From Ga0074139 sp964515195 (GTDB lineage Bacteria; Bdellovibrionota; Bdellovibrionia; Bdellovibrionales; Bdellovibrionaceae): a DNA stretch of 64,000 bases. The position numbers were made by a program, and so were the translations under genes. Numbering within the stretch: position 1 is the first letter of the stretch; each line of letters begins with the position of its first letter. The stretch covers positions 27,439 to 91,438 of the forward strand of contig CAZETK010000004.1 of the NCBI GenBank assembly GCA_964515195.1. Reading direction: 5' to 3'. The notes below the pieces were generated by a model, which was not told where the DNA came from, did not search any database, and saw nothing but the letters and a program-made list of their open reading frames with translations. Shown here one piece after another: positions 1 to 8,934 of the stretch.

Positions 1-73
1 GCAGAGATGGAATGGGCGCCGGGACAAAGTGTCACAGTGGCGGGACATTTCTGGTGACCGAAGGGAGAAATGG

Positions 74-2140
74 ATGAGTATAGATCAAAGCCATCACGAG
101 CATCATCACGGCGCGTCTAAGGATTCAGGGCGGCAGCCCATGACGGCTCCGATGAAACAAATGTCACAACGCCATAAGGGACATCATGATCACCACGCCC
201 ATATGGTGAAAGATTTTCGCAAGCGGTTTTGGATCTCGTTGGTTTTAACAATTCCGATTCTTGCGCTCTCTCCAATGATTCAAGATTTTCTTGGCATTGA
301 TGAGGGGTTTAGGTTTCCTGGGCATCACTATGTCCTGTGGGCCTTGTCCTCTGTCGTCTTTTTCTATGGCGGCTATCCCTTTTTAAAAGGAATTGTCGAG
401 GAGCTGAAAAGCCTTAAACCGGGAATGATGACTCTGATAGCTGTCGCTATTAGCACGGCCTATCTTTACTCCTCCGCAGTTGTTTTCGGTCTTCCTGGCA
501 TGGGATTTTTCTGGGAGCTTGCCACTCTAATCGACATCATGCTGCTCGGCCATTGGATTGAGATGAAGTCGGTGATGGGTGCTTCAAGGGCTTTAGAGGA
601 GTTGGCGAAATTGATGCCGTCTACCGCCCATAAACTCAATAGCAGTGGACAAATTGAGGATATCCCGATCGAAGCTCTCGTCTCCGGAGACCGTATCTTG
701 ATTCGTCCTGGTGAAAAAATTCCTGCTGACGGCTTAGTAATAGAAGGTTTGTCGGCGGTAGATGAATCCATGCTTACGGGTGAATCAAAGCCGGTTTCAA
801 AACAAGGTGGTGCCAAAGTTATTGGCGGCGCCGTGAATGGCGAAGGTTCTCTTACCGTGGAGGTCAAAAAGACCGGAAAAGAATCCTATCTCAATCAAGT
901 CATTGAACTTGTACGCCAGGCTCAGGAAAGTAAATCGAAAACTCAGGACCTTGCAAATCGTGCCGCCGTTATTTTAACTTTCGTCGCCATCGTTGGCGGT
1001 AGTTTAACTTTGGCAGCATGGCTGTCTCTCTTCGATCAAAACTTCGCATATGCGATTGAACGAGCCGTAACAGTTATGGTTATTGCTTGTCCCCATGCTT
1101 TGGGCTTGGCCGTACCTCTTGTTGTTGCAGTATCAACGGCGATTGCCGCGACCAATGGACTACTAATCCGTGATCGCGCTGCCTTTGAGCGATCTCGAAA
1201 TATCGATGCAATAATTTTTGATAAGACTGGCACCCTGACACAAGGAAAATTTGGCGTCACGGATACGCTCACCTTTGATCCAAATATCAGTAAGGAAGAT
1301 GTTCTCGCATTTGCTGCTGCGGTAGAAACCCATTCCGAACATCCGATCGCCAAGGGAATTGTTGCCTCCAGTTCGACTAAAAAATCTGTTTCTGGCTTTA
1401 GAGCAATTCCAGGCAAAGGAGCGCAAGGTGATGTCGAAGGAAAAAATGTGGCCGTCGTCAGCCCTGGATACCTCAGAGAAAACAAAATTCAGATTCCAAG
1501 TGGACAGTCCGAAATAGAAAAACTCTCTTCCCAGGGCAAAACTGTAATCTATGTTCTCTTTGATGAAAAGCTCGTGGGCGCAGTGGCTCTCGCCGATATC
1601 ATCAGGCCTGAGTCAAAAGAGGCAATCTCTCGACTACAGTCCCAAGGCATCAAATGCATGATGCTTACTGGGGATAATAAGCTCGTAGCGAAATGGGTGG
1701 CCGACGAAATTGGCCTTGATGAGTACTTTGCTGAAGTATTACCGCACCAAAAAGCTGAAAAAATAAAAGAGGTGCAATCTCGTGGACTCATTGTCGCCAT
1801 GACTGGCGACGGGGTCAACGATGCCCCAGCTCTCGCTCAGTCTGATGTTGGGATTGCCGTTGGGGCTGGAACGGATGTGGCCATTGAAACTGCTGATATC
1901 ATCCTTGTAAGAAGTAACCCGAAAGATGTTGCAGCCATCATCGGCCTTGCGAAAGCCACGTATAGCAAAATGATTCAAAATCTTTGGTGGGCCACGGGGT
2001 ATAACGTCGTGGCCATTCCCCTGGCAGCGGGAGTTCTTTATAAATCAGGCATAATTCTAAGCCCGGCCATCGGTGCAGTCTTTATGTCTCTCAGCACGGT
2101 GATCGTGGCCATTAATGCAAAAGCTTTAAAACTGAAATGA
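74..2140 (+). CDS. copB: Copper-exporting P1B-type ATPase (CopB-like, CPH motif)
   Basis: Inner-membrane P-type ATPase that pumps copper (or silver) out of the cytoplasm. The His-rich N-terminus (first ~45 residues, many HH pairs) replaces the usual CxxC HMA domain. Visible motifs: TGES at 235-238, the metal-site CPH at 339-341, the phosphorylated DKTGT at 383-387, HP at 423-424 and GDGVND at 578-583. CPH instead of CPC is the CopB/P1B-3 signature. The frame stays open to the window edge with a GTG at 29, but I chose ATG 74 because AAGGGAG lies 6 nt upstream and the His-rich protein begins there. It is first in a plus-strand run with metal-related genes downstream. At 688 aa the length is normal. 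Confidence 0.93.
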   Translation: MSIDQSHHEHHHGASKDSGRQPMTAPMKQMSQRHKGHHDHHAHMVKDFRKRFWISLVLTIPILALSPMIQDFLGIDEGFRFPGHHYVLWALSSVVFFYGGYPFLKGIVEELKSLKPGMMTLIAVAISTAYLYSSAVVFGLPGMGFFWELATLIDIMLLGHWIEMKSVMGASRALEELAKLMPSTAHKLNSSGQIEDIPIEALVSGDRILIRPGEKIPADGLVIEGLSAVDESMLTGESKPVSKQGGAKVIGGAVNGEGSLTVEVKKTGKESYLNQVIELVRQAQESKSKTQDLANRAAVILTFVAIVGGSLTLAAWLSLFDQNFAYAIERAVTVMVIACPHALGLAVPLVVAVSTAIAATNGLLIRDRAAFERSRNIDAIIFDKTGTLTQGKFGVTDTLTFDPNISKEDVLAFAAAVETHSEHPIAKGIVASSSTKKSVSGFRAIPGKGAQGDVEGKNVAVVSPGYLRENKIQIPSGQSEIEKLSSQGKTVIYVLFDEKLVGAVALADIIRPESKEAISRLQSQGIKCMMLTGDNKLVAKWVADEIGLDEYFAEVLPHQKAEKIKEVQSRGLIVAMTGDGVNDAPALAQSDVGIAVGAGTDVAIETADIILVRSNPKDVAAIIGLAKATYSKMIQNLWWATGYNVVAIPLAAGVLYKSGIILSPAIGAVFMSLSTVIVAINAKALKLK

Positions 2141-2150
2141 GGTAAGTACC

Positions 2151-2399
2151 ATGGAAGCACATGAACATCATCAACCGGCCACCACAAACAACGAACATTG
2201 GCTCAAGCGACACCGCTGGCTAACATACGCAGCTCTCGGAATTCTTGGATATTTTTCGTTCATAGAGCACAGGGAACATATTTGGCCGCTTCTTCCCTGG
2301 CTAATTCTTCTGGCATGCCCGTTTATGCATATGTTCATGCATGGCGGCCATAAGCACGGCGGTCATTCACACGATAAGAACGAGGAGAAAAAGCAATGA
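2151..2399 (+). CDS. Small His-rich DUF2933-like membrane protein
   Basis: 82-aa protein with His-rich ends (MEAHEHH at the N-terminus, HGGHKHGGHSH near the C-terminus) around one or two hydrophobic segments at about residues 25-58. The pattern fits the DUF2933 family, which commonly sits beside copper P-ATPases. The role is unknown; metal binding at the membrane is a reasonable inference from the His clusters. It lies 10 nt after the ATPase and overlaps the next gene by 4 nt (ATGA), so it is almost certainly co-transcribed and translationally coupled. Confidence 0.8.
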   Translation: MEAHEHHQPATTNNEHWLKRHRWLTYAALGILGYFSFIEHREHIWPLLPWLILLACPFMHMFMHGGHKHGGHSHDKNEEKKQ

Positions 2400-3070
2400 A
2401 TCATACGGAATCGTCATCAGCATACGGGCTTTGGGGCCTCGTTATCATCAACTCACTGATTTTTCTCTTCTTCGCCTTCAGCTTTTTTAAGCCGCAGACA
2501 AAGAGAGACTGGAAGACCTTGGGATCATTCTCGGCTTTTATCGTAGCCCTTATGGCCGAAATGTATGGCTTTCCATTGACGATTTATCTCCTTTCGGGAT
2601 GGCTGATGAAAAAGTTTCCGCAAGTGGATTTTTTCACTCATGATAGTGGTCACCTGCTGCATACCATGCTTGGCTTAAAAGGTAATCCGCATTGGGACGT
2701 TCTTCACATCCTAAGCAATGTATTTATTATCGCTGGTTTCTGGCTCCTTTCTGTCTCGTGGCGAGTTCTCTACAGGGCGCAAAAGGAAAAAGCTCTGGCT
2801 GTGGCGGGCCCCTATCAGTACGTGCGTCACCCGCAATATGTCGCCTTCGTTTTAGTGATGATTGGATTCTTGTTTCAATGGCCCACCCTTGTGACTCTGG
2901 TGATGTTTCCTATTTTAGTGTGGACCTATGTGAGGCTTTCGCTGCGCGAAGAGAAGGAAGTTGAGAAAGAATTTGGTGAAATCTACAGGCGATACGCTCA
3001 TGAAACGCCACGATTTTTCCCCAAGCTGGGAAAGCTCATCGGATCAAGAGAGCAGCATAGCAAGGCTTAA
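2396..3070 (+). CDS. ICMT/PEMT-like membrane methyltransferase family protein
   Basis: 224-aa integral membrane protein with about five hydrophobic segments. The C-terminal third carries the isoprenylcysteine carboxyl methyltransferase-like signature: GPYQYVRHPQY, then EEKEVEKEFGEIYRRY, the SAM-binding region of this family. The substrate in bacteria is unknown. Members often accompany copper ATPases and DUF2933 proteins, as here. It overlaps the previous gene by ATGA. The neighbouring archaeal-type SAM synthetase could supply its cofactor, but that is only a context inference. Confidence 0.82.
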   Translation: MNHTESSSAYGLWGLVIINSLIFLFFAFSFFKPQTKRDWKTLGSFSAFIVALMAEMYGFPLTIYLLSGWLMKKFPQVDFFTHDSGHLLHTMLGLKGNPHWDVLHILSNVFIIAGFWLLSVSWRVLYRAQKEKALAVAGPYQYVRHPQYVAFVLVMIGFLFQWPTLVTLVMFPILVWTYVRLSLREEKEVEKEFGEIYRRYAHETPRFFPKLGKLIGSREQHSKA

Positions 3071-3081
3071 GAGGAAACGTG

Positions 3082-4290
3082 ATGAATTTCGAGATGCACA
3101 TCAATCGCTGTCAAATTATGGACGAGCTTCCACTGGAAGTCGTTGAACGAAAAGGCCGTGGGCATCCCGATACAATTTGTGATCTATTGGCTGAACGGAT
3201 TTCCTATGATCTTGGTCACTACTATTTGAAAACGTGTGGCCGGGTTCTACACTACAACGTGGACAAGGCTCTTCTCGTCGGAGGCCGATCAAGGCCTCAG
3301 TTTGGCGGCGGAGAGATTTTAGAGCCCGCTAAGCTTTACTTGGGTGACAGGGCTATTTCTAACTTTAATGGAAAAGACCTGGGGCTCAATGATGTCGTCC
3401 AGAATTCGATTCAGTCCTGGCTGAAAGAAAATCTGCGGTTCTTGAGGATTGGAAAAACCTTAGAGTGGAAAAGTGAAATAAAACCTGGATCATCGGTTCT
3501 AAACTCCGTGGAAGAAAAAAATGTGGCTAATGATACCTCCGTTGGCGTCGGATATTGGCCGCTCAGTACCCTAGAGTCTCTGACAATTGAAATTGAAGAT
3601 CTGCTTAATTCTCCTGGCTATAGAACAAAATACCCGGAGCTTGGTGAGGACACGAAGATTATGTCCATTCGCCGTGGGCGAAGTGTTGAAATTATTTTGG
3701 CATGCGCCTTCGTGGACAAATATATTTCGAGTGTTGATGGTTACGTGGAAAAAAAACGGCGAGCCCTAGAAGCGCTGAGGGCGGATCTATCTGAAAAATA
3801 TAAGGATAGATTTGACCTTTCCCTAAGCCTCAATGCCCTCGACGATCCATCAAGGGGATTGGACGGCCTTTACCTTACTGTCACTGGCCTTTCTTGTGAA
3901 GGCGGTGATAGTGGACAAGTGGGAAGAGGAAATCGTGTCAGCGGTCTTATTTCTTTTATGCGGCCCCAGACCATGGAGGCCTGGGCCGGGAAAAACTTTA
4001 AAACCCACGTAGGAAAAATCTACAGCTTTGCGGCGCAAGGCCTCGCGAAAGCACTTGTTGAGAACGTTGACGAGATCAGCGAGTCAACCGTTACGTTGGT
4101 CGGAAAAATCGGCTCACCTGTTCATGAGCCGCTCTATGTCCTCTCAGATTTCAAAATCAAGAATGGAAATGAATCAAAAATTCAAGAAAAGGTGCACGCG
4201 ACTCTAAAGCGGGCCATCGCCTCCAAAGATATCTTTCAGCCAGAGGCGCTGTTTCACCTTTCTCGGAAGGAGATTAGTTATGGCATTTGA
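3082..4290 (+). CDS. mat: Archaeal-type methionine adenosyltransferase (SAM synthetase)
   Basis: Makes S-adenosylmethionine from ATP and methionine. The sequence is the archaeal class (PF01941 type), not bacterial MetK: ERKGRGHPDT near residue 18, then HYNVDKALLVGG, FGGGEI and, later, a GDSGQVGRGNRVSG glycine-rich stretch around residue 275. Length is about 402 aa, normal for that class. Two starts abut (GTG 3079, ATG 3082); ATG 3082 is preferred, with GAGGA 6 nt upstream. The 3' end overlaps the next gene by 11 nt. An archaeal-type isozyme in a bacterium suggests acquisition by transfer; whether metK exists elsewhere in the genome cannot be seen here. Confidence 0.9.
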   Translation: MNFEMHINRCQIMDELPLEVVERKGRGHPDTICDLLAERISYDLGHYYLKTCGRVLHYNVDKALLVGGRSRPQFGGGEILEPAKLYLGDRAISNFNGKDLGLNDVVQNSIQSWLKENLRFLRIGKTLEWKSEIKPGSSVLNSVEEKNVANDTSVGVGYWPLSTLESLTIEIEDLLNSPGYRTKYPELGEDTKIMSIRRGRSVEIILACAFVDKYISSVDGYVEKKRRALEALRADLSEKYKDRFDLSLSLNALDDPSRGLDGLYLTVTGLSCEGGDSGQVGRGNRVSGLISFMRPQTMEAWAGKNFKTHVGKIYSFAAQGLAKALVENVDEISESTVTLVGKIGSPVHEPLYVLSDFKIKNGNESKIQEKVHATLKRAIASKDIFQPEALFHLSRKEISYGI

Positions 4291-5644
4291 AATTCAATTT
4301 TTAGGAGCTGCTGGAACCGTTACAGGCTCTAAGTATCTACTCAAGTATAATGGCAAAAAAATCCTTATCGACTGCGGACTATTTCAGGGCGTGAAGTCAC
4401 TGAGACTTAAAAACTGGGATAAATTTCCCATCAATCCAGCCGAAATCGATGCGCTTGTTCTCACCCACGCCCATATCGATCATTCTGGTTATATCCCACG
4501 CCTAGTTAAAGAGGGTTTCAAAGGAAAGATTTATGCGACTTCTGCCACCAAGGATTTGTGCGGAATTCTCCTTCCCGACTCGGGACACATCATGGAAGAA
4601 GAAGCGGATTACTTGAACCGCCACAAACGAACTAAGCATACCCCGGCCTTGCCTCTCTTTACCGTTGAAGATGCTGAACAAGCTTTGCAGTACTTTGAAG
4701 CTGTTCCATACAAGGAAAAAAGGAACCTGGGCGCTGATATCAGCTTTCAGTTTCACTATGTCGGCCATATTTTAGGTGCCGCATCAGCCATCATTGAAAT
4801 CGCGGGCAGAAAAATCGCCTTCACCGGAGATATTGGAAGGCAAAGCGACAAAATCTTCTATCCCCCGGAAAAACTGCCATCTATAGACTATTTAGTAACG
4901 GAGTCCACGTATGGAAACCGACTGCACAAAAAAGCAGACTCTCTGGATGATCTTTCTGACGCCATCAATGAGACCTACAAACGAAATGGCGTTGTTCTTA
5001 TTCCGGCATTTGCCGTGGGCCGCGCTCAGTCGCTCATGTATGACTTGTCACTTCTGAAGGAGCAAAAGCGAATTCCTGATTTTCCCATGTACCTCAATAG
5101 CCCGATGGCCACGAACGTCAGTCAGTTATTCTGCGATTACAATAAGCTTCATAGATTGTCCGATGACGAGTGCGTGGCCACTTGCGATGTGCTGAAGTAC
5201 GTCAGAAGCGTTGAGGAATCAAAGGCGCTAAACGAGCGAAAAGGTCCGATGCTTATTGTCTCCGCAAGCGGGATGCTTACAGGGGGGCGCATTCTTCATC
5301 ACCTAAAAGCCTTTGCACCATTTCCACAGAACACCATTCTGTTAACGGGCTTTCAAGCGGCTGGAACTCGGGGTGAGGCTCTTGACAGAGTAGCTGAGGA
5401 AATCAAGATTCACGGGGAATATGTTCCTGTTAAAGCTCAAGTCAAAGTGCTTCACAATATGTCGGCCCACGGCGATTACAAAGAAATCATGCAATGGTTT
5501 TCAGATTCCAAGATTCAGCCAAAAAAAGTCTTTGTAACCCATGGAGAGTCTTCCGCCGCCGATGAATTCCGGCGACGCCTATCTGAAACTTTTGGGTGGC
5601 AGTGTTTTGTTCCGGCTCAAGATGAACTGGTAAGGTTGGAATAG
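4280..5644 (+). CDS. Beta-CASP metallo-beta-lactamase-fold nuclease (RNA-processing type)
   Basis: 454-aa hydrolase of the MBL fold with beta-CASP insert, the CPSF73/RNase-like group. HxHxDH is at 63-68 (HAHIDH). Later motifs include FTGDIG, ESTYGNR and a C-terminal SAHGDY and VTHGE, which supply the remaining metal ligands. Family members cleave RNA; the true substrate is not visible. It overlaps the SAM synthetase by 11 nt and is followed after 2 nt by a P-loop protein, so it belongs to the same transcript. Length is typical. Confidence 0.9.
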   Translation: MAFEIQFLGAAGTVTGSKYLLKYNGKKILIDCGLFQGVKSLRLKNWDKFPINPAEIDALVLTHAHIDHSGYIPRLVKEGFKGKIYATSATKDLCGILLPDSGHIMEEEADYLNRHKRTKHTPALPLFTVEDAEQALQYFEAVPYKEKRNLGADISFQFHYVGHILGAASAIIEIAGRKIAFTGDIGRQSDKIFYPPEKLPSIDYLVTESTYGNRLHKKADSLDDLSDAINETYKRNGVVLIPAFAVGRAQSLMYDLSLLKEQKRIPDFPMYLNSPMATNVSQLFCDYNKLHRLSDDECVATCDVLKYVRSVEESKALNERKGPMLIVSASGMLTGGRILHHLKAFAPFPQNTILLTGFQAAGTRGEALDRVAEEIKIHGEYVPVKAQVKVLHNMSAHGDYKEIMQWFSDSKIQPKKVFVTHGESSAADEFRRRLSETFGWQCFVPAQDELVRLE

Positions 5645-5646
5645 TC

Positions 5647-6303
5647 ATGGAAAGTCTACCAAAAAACTGCGAGAGACCCTGCGCTTGCAAAGTCAAAAGC
5701 CATGACACGCGGTTGGTCGTGCTAACAGGAGGACCTGGAGCTGGAAAAACCGCAGTTCTGGAGCTGGTACGAAAAGTTCTCTGTGAACATGTAGCCATTC
5801 TGCCCGAAGCCGCTTCGATTCTGTTTGGTGGAGGCTTCTGGCGCCTCGATTCATCAACGGGAAAGATGGCCGCACAAAGAGCCATTTTTCATGTCCAAAA
5901 TGAAATGCAAAGGCTCGTTCTTGATGAGAAGAAATGGTCCATGGGTCTTTGCGATCGAGGCACATTGGACGGACTGGCCTATTGGCCAGGAAAAGAGTCA
6001 GAATACCTCGCCACGTTAAGCACGACTCTTGAGAGAGAGTTTCAGAAATATAAAGCCGTAATTCACCTGCGGTCGCCGAGCCTTGCCAAGGGATACAATT
6101 ATCAAAATCCTATTCGCGTAGAATCGGCAGAATTGGCTGCAAAGATCGACGATAAAATCCATGAGATATGGAAGCGTCATCCTAACTACTCCCAAATTGA
6201 AAGTACCGATGACTTTATTCACAAGGTGCAAAGAGCCGCAACTCAAATCCAATCGTATGTCCCGGAATGTTGTAGGGAGCATCTTGAAGGGGTCGGAAAA
6301 TGA
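5647..6303 (+). CDS. P-loop ATPase (AAA_28-like, kinase-type)
   Basis: 218-aa cytoplasmic NTPase. Walker A is GGPGAGKTAVLE at about residues 27-38. RAIFHVQNEM and CDRGTLDGLAYWPG follow, a pattern found in the AAA_28/NadR-like P-loop group. The N-terminus contains CERPCACK, three Cys that might bind metal, though this is not a known motif. The substrate is unknown. It overlaps the next gene by 4 nt (ATGA), supporting one operon with the nuclease upstream and the dehydrogenase downstream. Confidence 0.8.
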   Translation: MESLPKNCERPCACKVKSHDTRLVVLTGGPGAGKTAVLELVRKVLCEHVAILPEAASILFGGGFWRLDSSTGKMAAQRAIFHVQNEMQRLVLDEKKWSMGLCDRGTLDGLAYWPGKESEYLATLSTTLEREFQKYKAVIHLRSPSLAKGYNYQNPIRVESAELAAKIDDKIHEIWKRHPNYSQIESTDDFIHKVQRAATQIQSYVPECCREHLEGVGK

Positions 6304-7325
6304 AGATCGCCTTTTTCGATACCCATCAATTTGAAAAAGAGGCCTTCTTAAAGGCAGTCGAGCGAAACGGGGTTTCAATTGAATTTCTAGAAGCACGACT
6401 CAATGATAAAACCGCACGTCTCGCGGAAGGGGCCGAAGTTGTCTGCTCTTTTGTTAATGATAAGATCGATGATAGCTGCATCATGGCGCTCAAAAAAATT
6501 GGCGTCAAACTCATCGCCCTCAGGTCCGCTGGATTTAATCATGTGGATCTGGTTTCAGCGAGAAAACATGAAATTCTTGTGGTCCGCGTTCCTGGCTACT
6601 CTCCATATGCTGTAGCAGAGTACGCAGTTGGCCTACTGCTTACATTAAACAGAAAAATTCACCGAGCCGCAGCTCGGGTTAGAGAACTCAATTTTTCCCT
6701 GGATGGATTAGTTGGTTTTGATCTTCACGGGAAGACGGTCGGCGTGATCGGCACCGGAACAATCGGAAAGATATTTGTACAAATCATGGCTGCTTTTGGA
6801 TGCAAAGTCCTCGTCAACGATCTCAATTTGGACGTGGACTTAGAGAGAAATCCATCCGTAACCTATGTTGACTGCCTGAACCTTTGTGCTCAATCGGATA
6901 TTATCTCCCTGCACGTCCCACTGACTCCTCAAACCCATCACATTATCAATCGAGAGATGATTGAAATGATGAAAAATGGAGTTTTCATTATTAACACAGG
7001 CCGTGGCGCTCTTGTTGACGCTAAAGCCTTGATCGAAGGCCTAAAAGTTGGAAAAATTGGCGGCGCAGCGCTCGACGTTTACGAAGAAGAAGAGAATATT
7101 TTCTTTCAGGATTTGTCTAACAAGATTCTTCAAGACGACATCCTGGCAAGACTTCTCACCTTTCCAAATGTCTTAATCACTTCACATCAGGCGTTTTTGA
7201 CGAAGGAAGCTTTGCAAAACATAGCCGAGACAACTTTGGAGAGCATTGAGGAGTTCAAAAGAACCGGCAATGTGGCTCCGGAAAAGGTCGTGACTCCTGA
7301 GGGGCGAGTAAGGCCCGGTGGATGA
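6300..7325 (+). CDS. D-2-hydroxyacid (D-lactate-type) dehydrogenase
   Basis: 341-aa NAD-dependent dehydrogenase, LdhA-like. The Rossmann motif GVIGTGTIGK lies near residues 149-158. The catalytic set is visible as NTGRGALVD (Arg), LDVYEEEE (Glu) and TSHQAFLTKEAL (His). The C-terminal stretch FFQDLSN, then FPNVLITSHQAFLT, is characteristic of fermentative D-lactate dehydrogenase rather than glycerate dehydrogenases. It probably interconverts pyruvate and D-lactate. It overlaps its neighbours by 4 nt on both sides, so it is embedded in the operon. Confidence 0.88.
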   Translation: MKIAFFDTHQFEKEAFLKAVERNGVSIEFLEARLNDKTARLAEGAEVVCSFVNDKIDDSCIMALKKIGVKLIALRSAGFNHVDLVSARKHEILVVRVPGYSPYAVAEYAVGLLLTLNRKIHRAAARVRELNFSLDGLVGFDLHGKTVGVIGTGTIGKIFVQIMAAFGCKVLVNDLNLDVDLERNPSVTYVDCLNLCAQSDIISLHVPLTPQTHHIINREMIEMMKNGVFIINTGRGALVDAKALIEGLKVGKIGGAALDVYEEEENIFFQDLSNKILQDDILARLLTFPNVLITSHQAFLTKEALQNIAETTLESIEEFKRTGNVAPEKVVTPEGRVRPGG

Positions 7326-8224
7326 TGGGACGGCTTACTTTTAAAACAATTGGCTTAGTTATTCTTGTCACCTTCTTATGGGCGCTGTGCTTTCCACTTA
7401 TTGAAACCGGCCATCGTGCAGCTTCCCCATTGCTGTTTGCCGCAATTAGGTCTTTCATCGCTGGGGCGCTGCTTGTGGTACCGTTGCTTGTCTTGAGAGG
7501 GAAAGAGCTACTGAACTTTACTCTCTGGCGAGACTCCATTTTTGTCGGGTTGTCCTATACGGCATTAGGGTTTGGAGGAATGTTTCTTGCCGATGGGCGA
7601 GTCGGTCCCGGACTGGCTACCGTCCTAACGGAATCCAAGGTAATTCTCGCGGCAGTTCTGGCTTATTTTATTTTGTCGGAGCGAGTCTCTAGAAGCACTC
7701 TTGCCGGTTTATGCATTGGATTTTTGGGGATTTTAATCATCGCGTCTCCAGGCTTTTTGGGGGGATCGTCAAATGATTTATGGGGTGTTGGATACCTTCT
7801 GATGGGAGCCTCGGGAATCGCATTTGGAAACGTTTTCATTAGAAAATTCTCTCCACGAAACAATGTTTTGGCATTGACGGCGATTCAATTTTTATTGGGA
7901 TCGCTGGTGCTATTTGTGGCTTCCTTTCTTTTTGAAGAATCACCCATCATTTCTTGGCATCGGGAATTCAATTGGTCTTTAGCGGCCTTGTCGATTGGCA
8001 CTGCCGCCAGCGAGTCAATCTGGATTTATTTGTTAAGGCAGGTGGAACTCACAACGCTCAATACATTCTCTTTTCTGACGCCCGCATTTGGCCTAGGGAT
8101 AGGAATTGGTTTCTTTGGCGAGAGGTTAGGTGCCACTGACATCCTTGGAGTCCTCACGATTGGCGTTGGACTGTTCTTTACGATTAGACATTCCGTAACG
8201 GTACCTATAAGGGGGAGACGATGA
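7322..8224 (+). CDS. EamA/DMT-family transporter
   Basis: 300-aa inner-membrane protein with about ten hydrophobic helices in two EamA repeats (roughly residues 5-140 and 155-290). TESKVILAAVLAYFILSERVS and the second-repeat GFFGERLG show the family pattern. Substrates in the DMT superfamily are metabolites or drugs and cannot be assigned here. The start ATG overlaps the dehydrogenase stop, and the stop overlaps the next ATG by 4 nt. Confidence 0.87.
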   Translation: MMGRLTFKTIGLVILVTFLWALCFPLIETGHRAASPLLFAAIRSFIAGALLVVPLLVLRGKELLNFTLWRDSIFVGLSYTALGFGGMFLADGRVGPGLATVLTESKVILAAVLAYFILSERVSRSTLAGLCIGFLGILIIASPGFLGGSSNDLWGVGYLLMGASGIAFGNVFIRKFSPRNNVLALTAIQFLLGSLVLFVASFLFEESPIISWHREFNWSLAALSIGTAASESIWIYLLRQVELTTLNTFSFLTPAFGLGIGIGFFGERLGATDILGVLTIGVGLFFTIRHSVTVPIRGRR

Positions 8225-8934
8225 GCGACCAATACGTTTGGCTCACATGGTCTGTTCTCTTTCTTGTACCTTGGGGAATCGTCTTCGCACTTTTCCCTTA
8301 TTTTCGTTCAAAAATGTGGAAGGCAAGCATTTTCACGGCGCCATTTGGCTTAACCGAACCGCTTTTTGTTCCTGAATACTGGAACCCGCCAACTCTGTTT
8401 GATTTAGCCCAAAGGACAGGATTTGACATCGAAAGTATTATCTTTTGCTTTGGAATAGGGGGTATTGGAGTTGTTCTATACGATCTTCTTACTCGCCAGA
8501 GATCGGTGGATTTCGCACAACCTAAGAGATCGTCTTCTCGACACAAGTATCATCGACTGATCCTTTTTTCGCCATTTGTCGTCTTTGCCGCACTTAGCTT
8601 CTTTCCGTGGAATCCTATATATCCGGGTATCATTGCGATGCTGTCCGGAGGAATATCCACCATCTGGTGTCGCCCTGATCTCCTAAAAAAGACATTTCTG
8701 GGTGGCGCTATTTTCGTTGTTTATTACTTCATCCTCCTGCTCGGGCTCGAGCTTCTTTCGCCCGGATACGTTACGAGATATTGGAATTTAAAAAATTTGA
8801 CGGGAATTTCGCTTTGGAGATTCCCAGTTGAGGAATTTCTCTTTGCCATAGGGTTCGGCATGTATTGGTCGAGCGTCTATGAACATATTTATTGGAAACG
8901 AGTCACTAAGGAGTCATCAAATGAAACTGGATGA
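8221..8934 (+). CDS. Lycopene cyclase domain-containing membrane protein
   Basis: 237-aa multipass protein with two related halves, each about three helices. The first half has FCFGIGGIGVVLYD. The second has WRFPVEEFLFAIGFGMYWSSVYEH, the PxEExLF signature of the CrtYc/CrtYd lycopene cyclase domain. Family members cyclise carotenoid ends. No other carotenoid gene is in the window, so the real substrate is uncertain. It sits between an EamA transporter and GAPDH in the same operon. Confidence 0.78.
   Translation: MSDQYVWLTWSVLFLVPWGIVFALFPYFRSKMWKASIFTAPFGLTEPLFVPEYWNPPTLFDLAQRTGFDIESIIFCFGIGGIGVVLYDLLTRQRSVDFAQPKRSSSRHKYHRLILFSPFVVFAALSFFPWNPIYPGIIAMLSGGISTIWCRPDLLKKTFLGGAIFVVYYFILLLGLELLSPGYVTRYWNLKNLTGISLWRFPVEEFLFAIGFGMYWSSVYEHIYWKRVTKESSNETG

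Noticed and set aside
1036..1485. 149-codon open frame on the minus strand inside the copper ATPase gene
   Set aside because: It is a mirror of a strongly conserved P-ATPase frame, has no ribosome site and no protein-like motifs.
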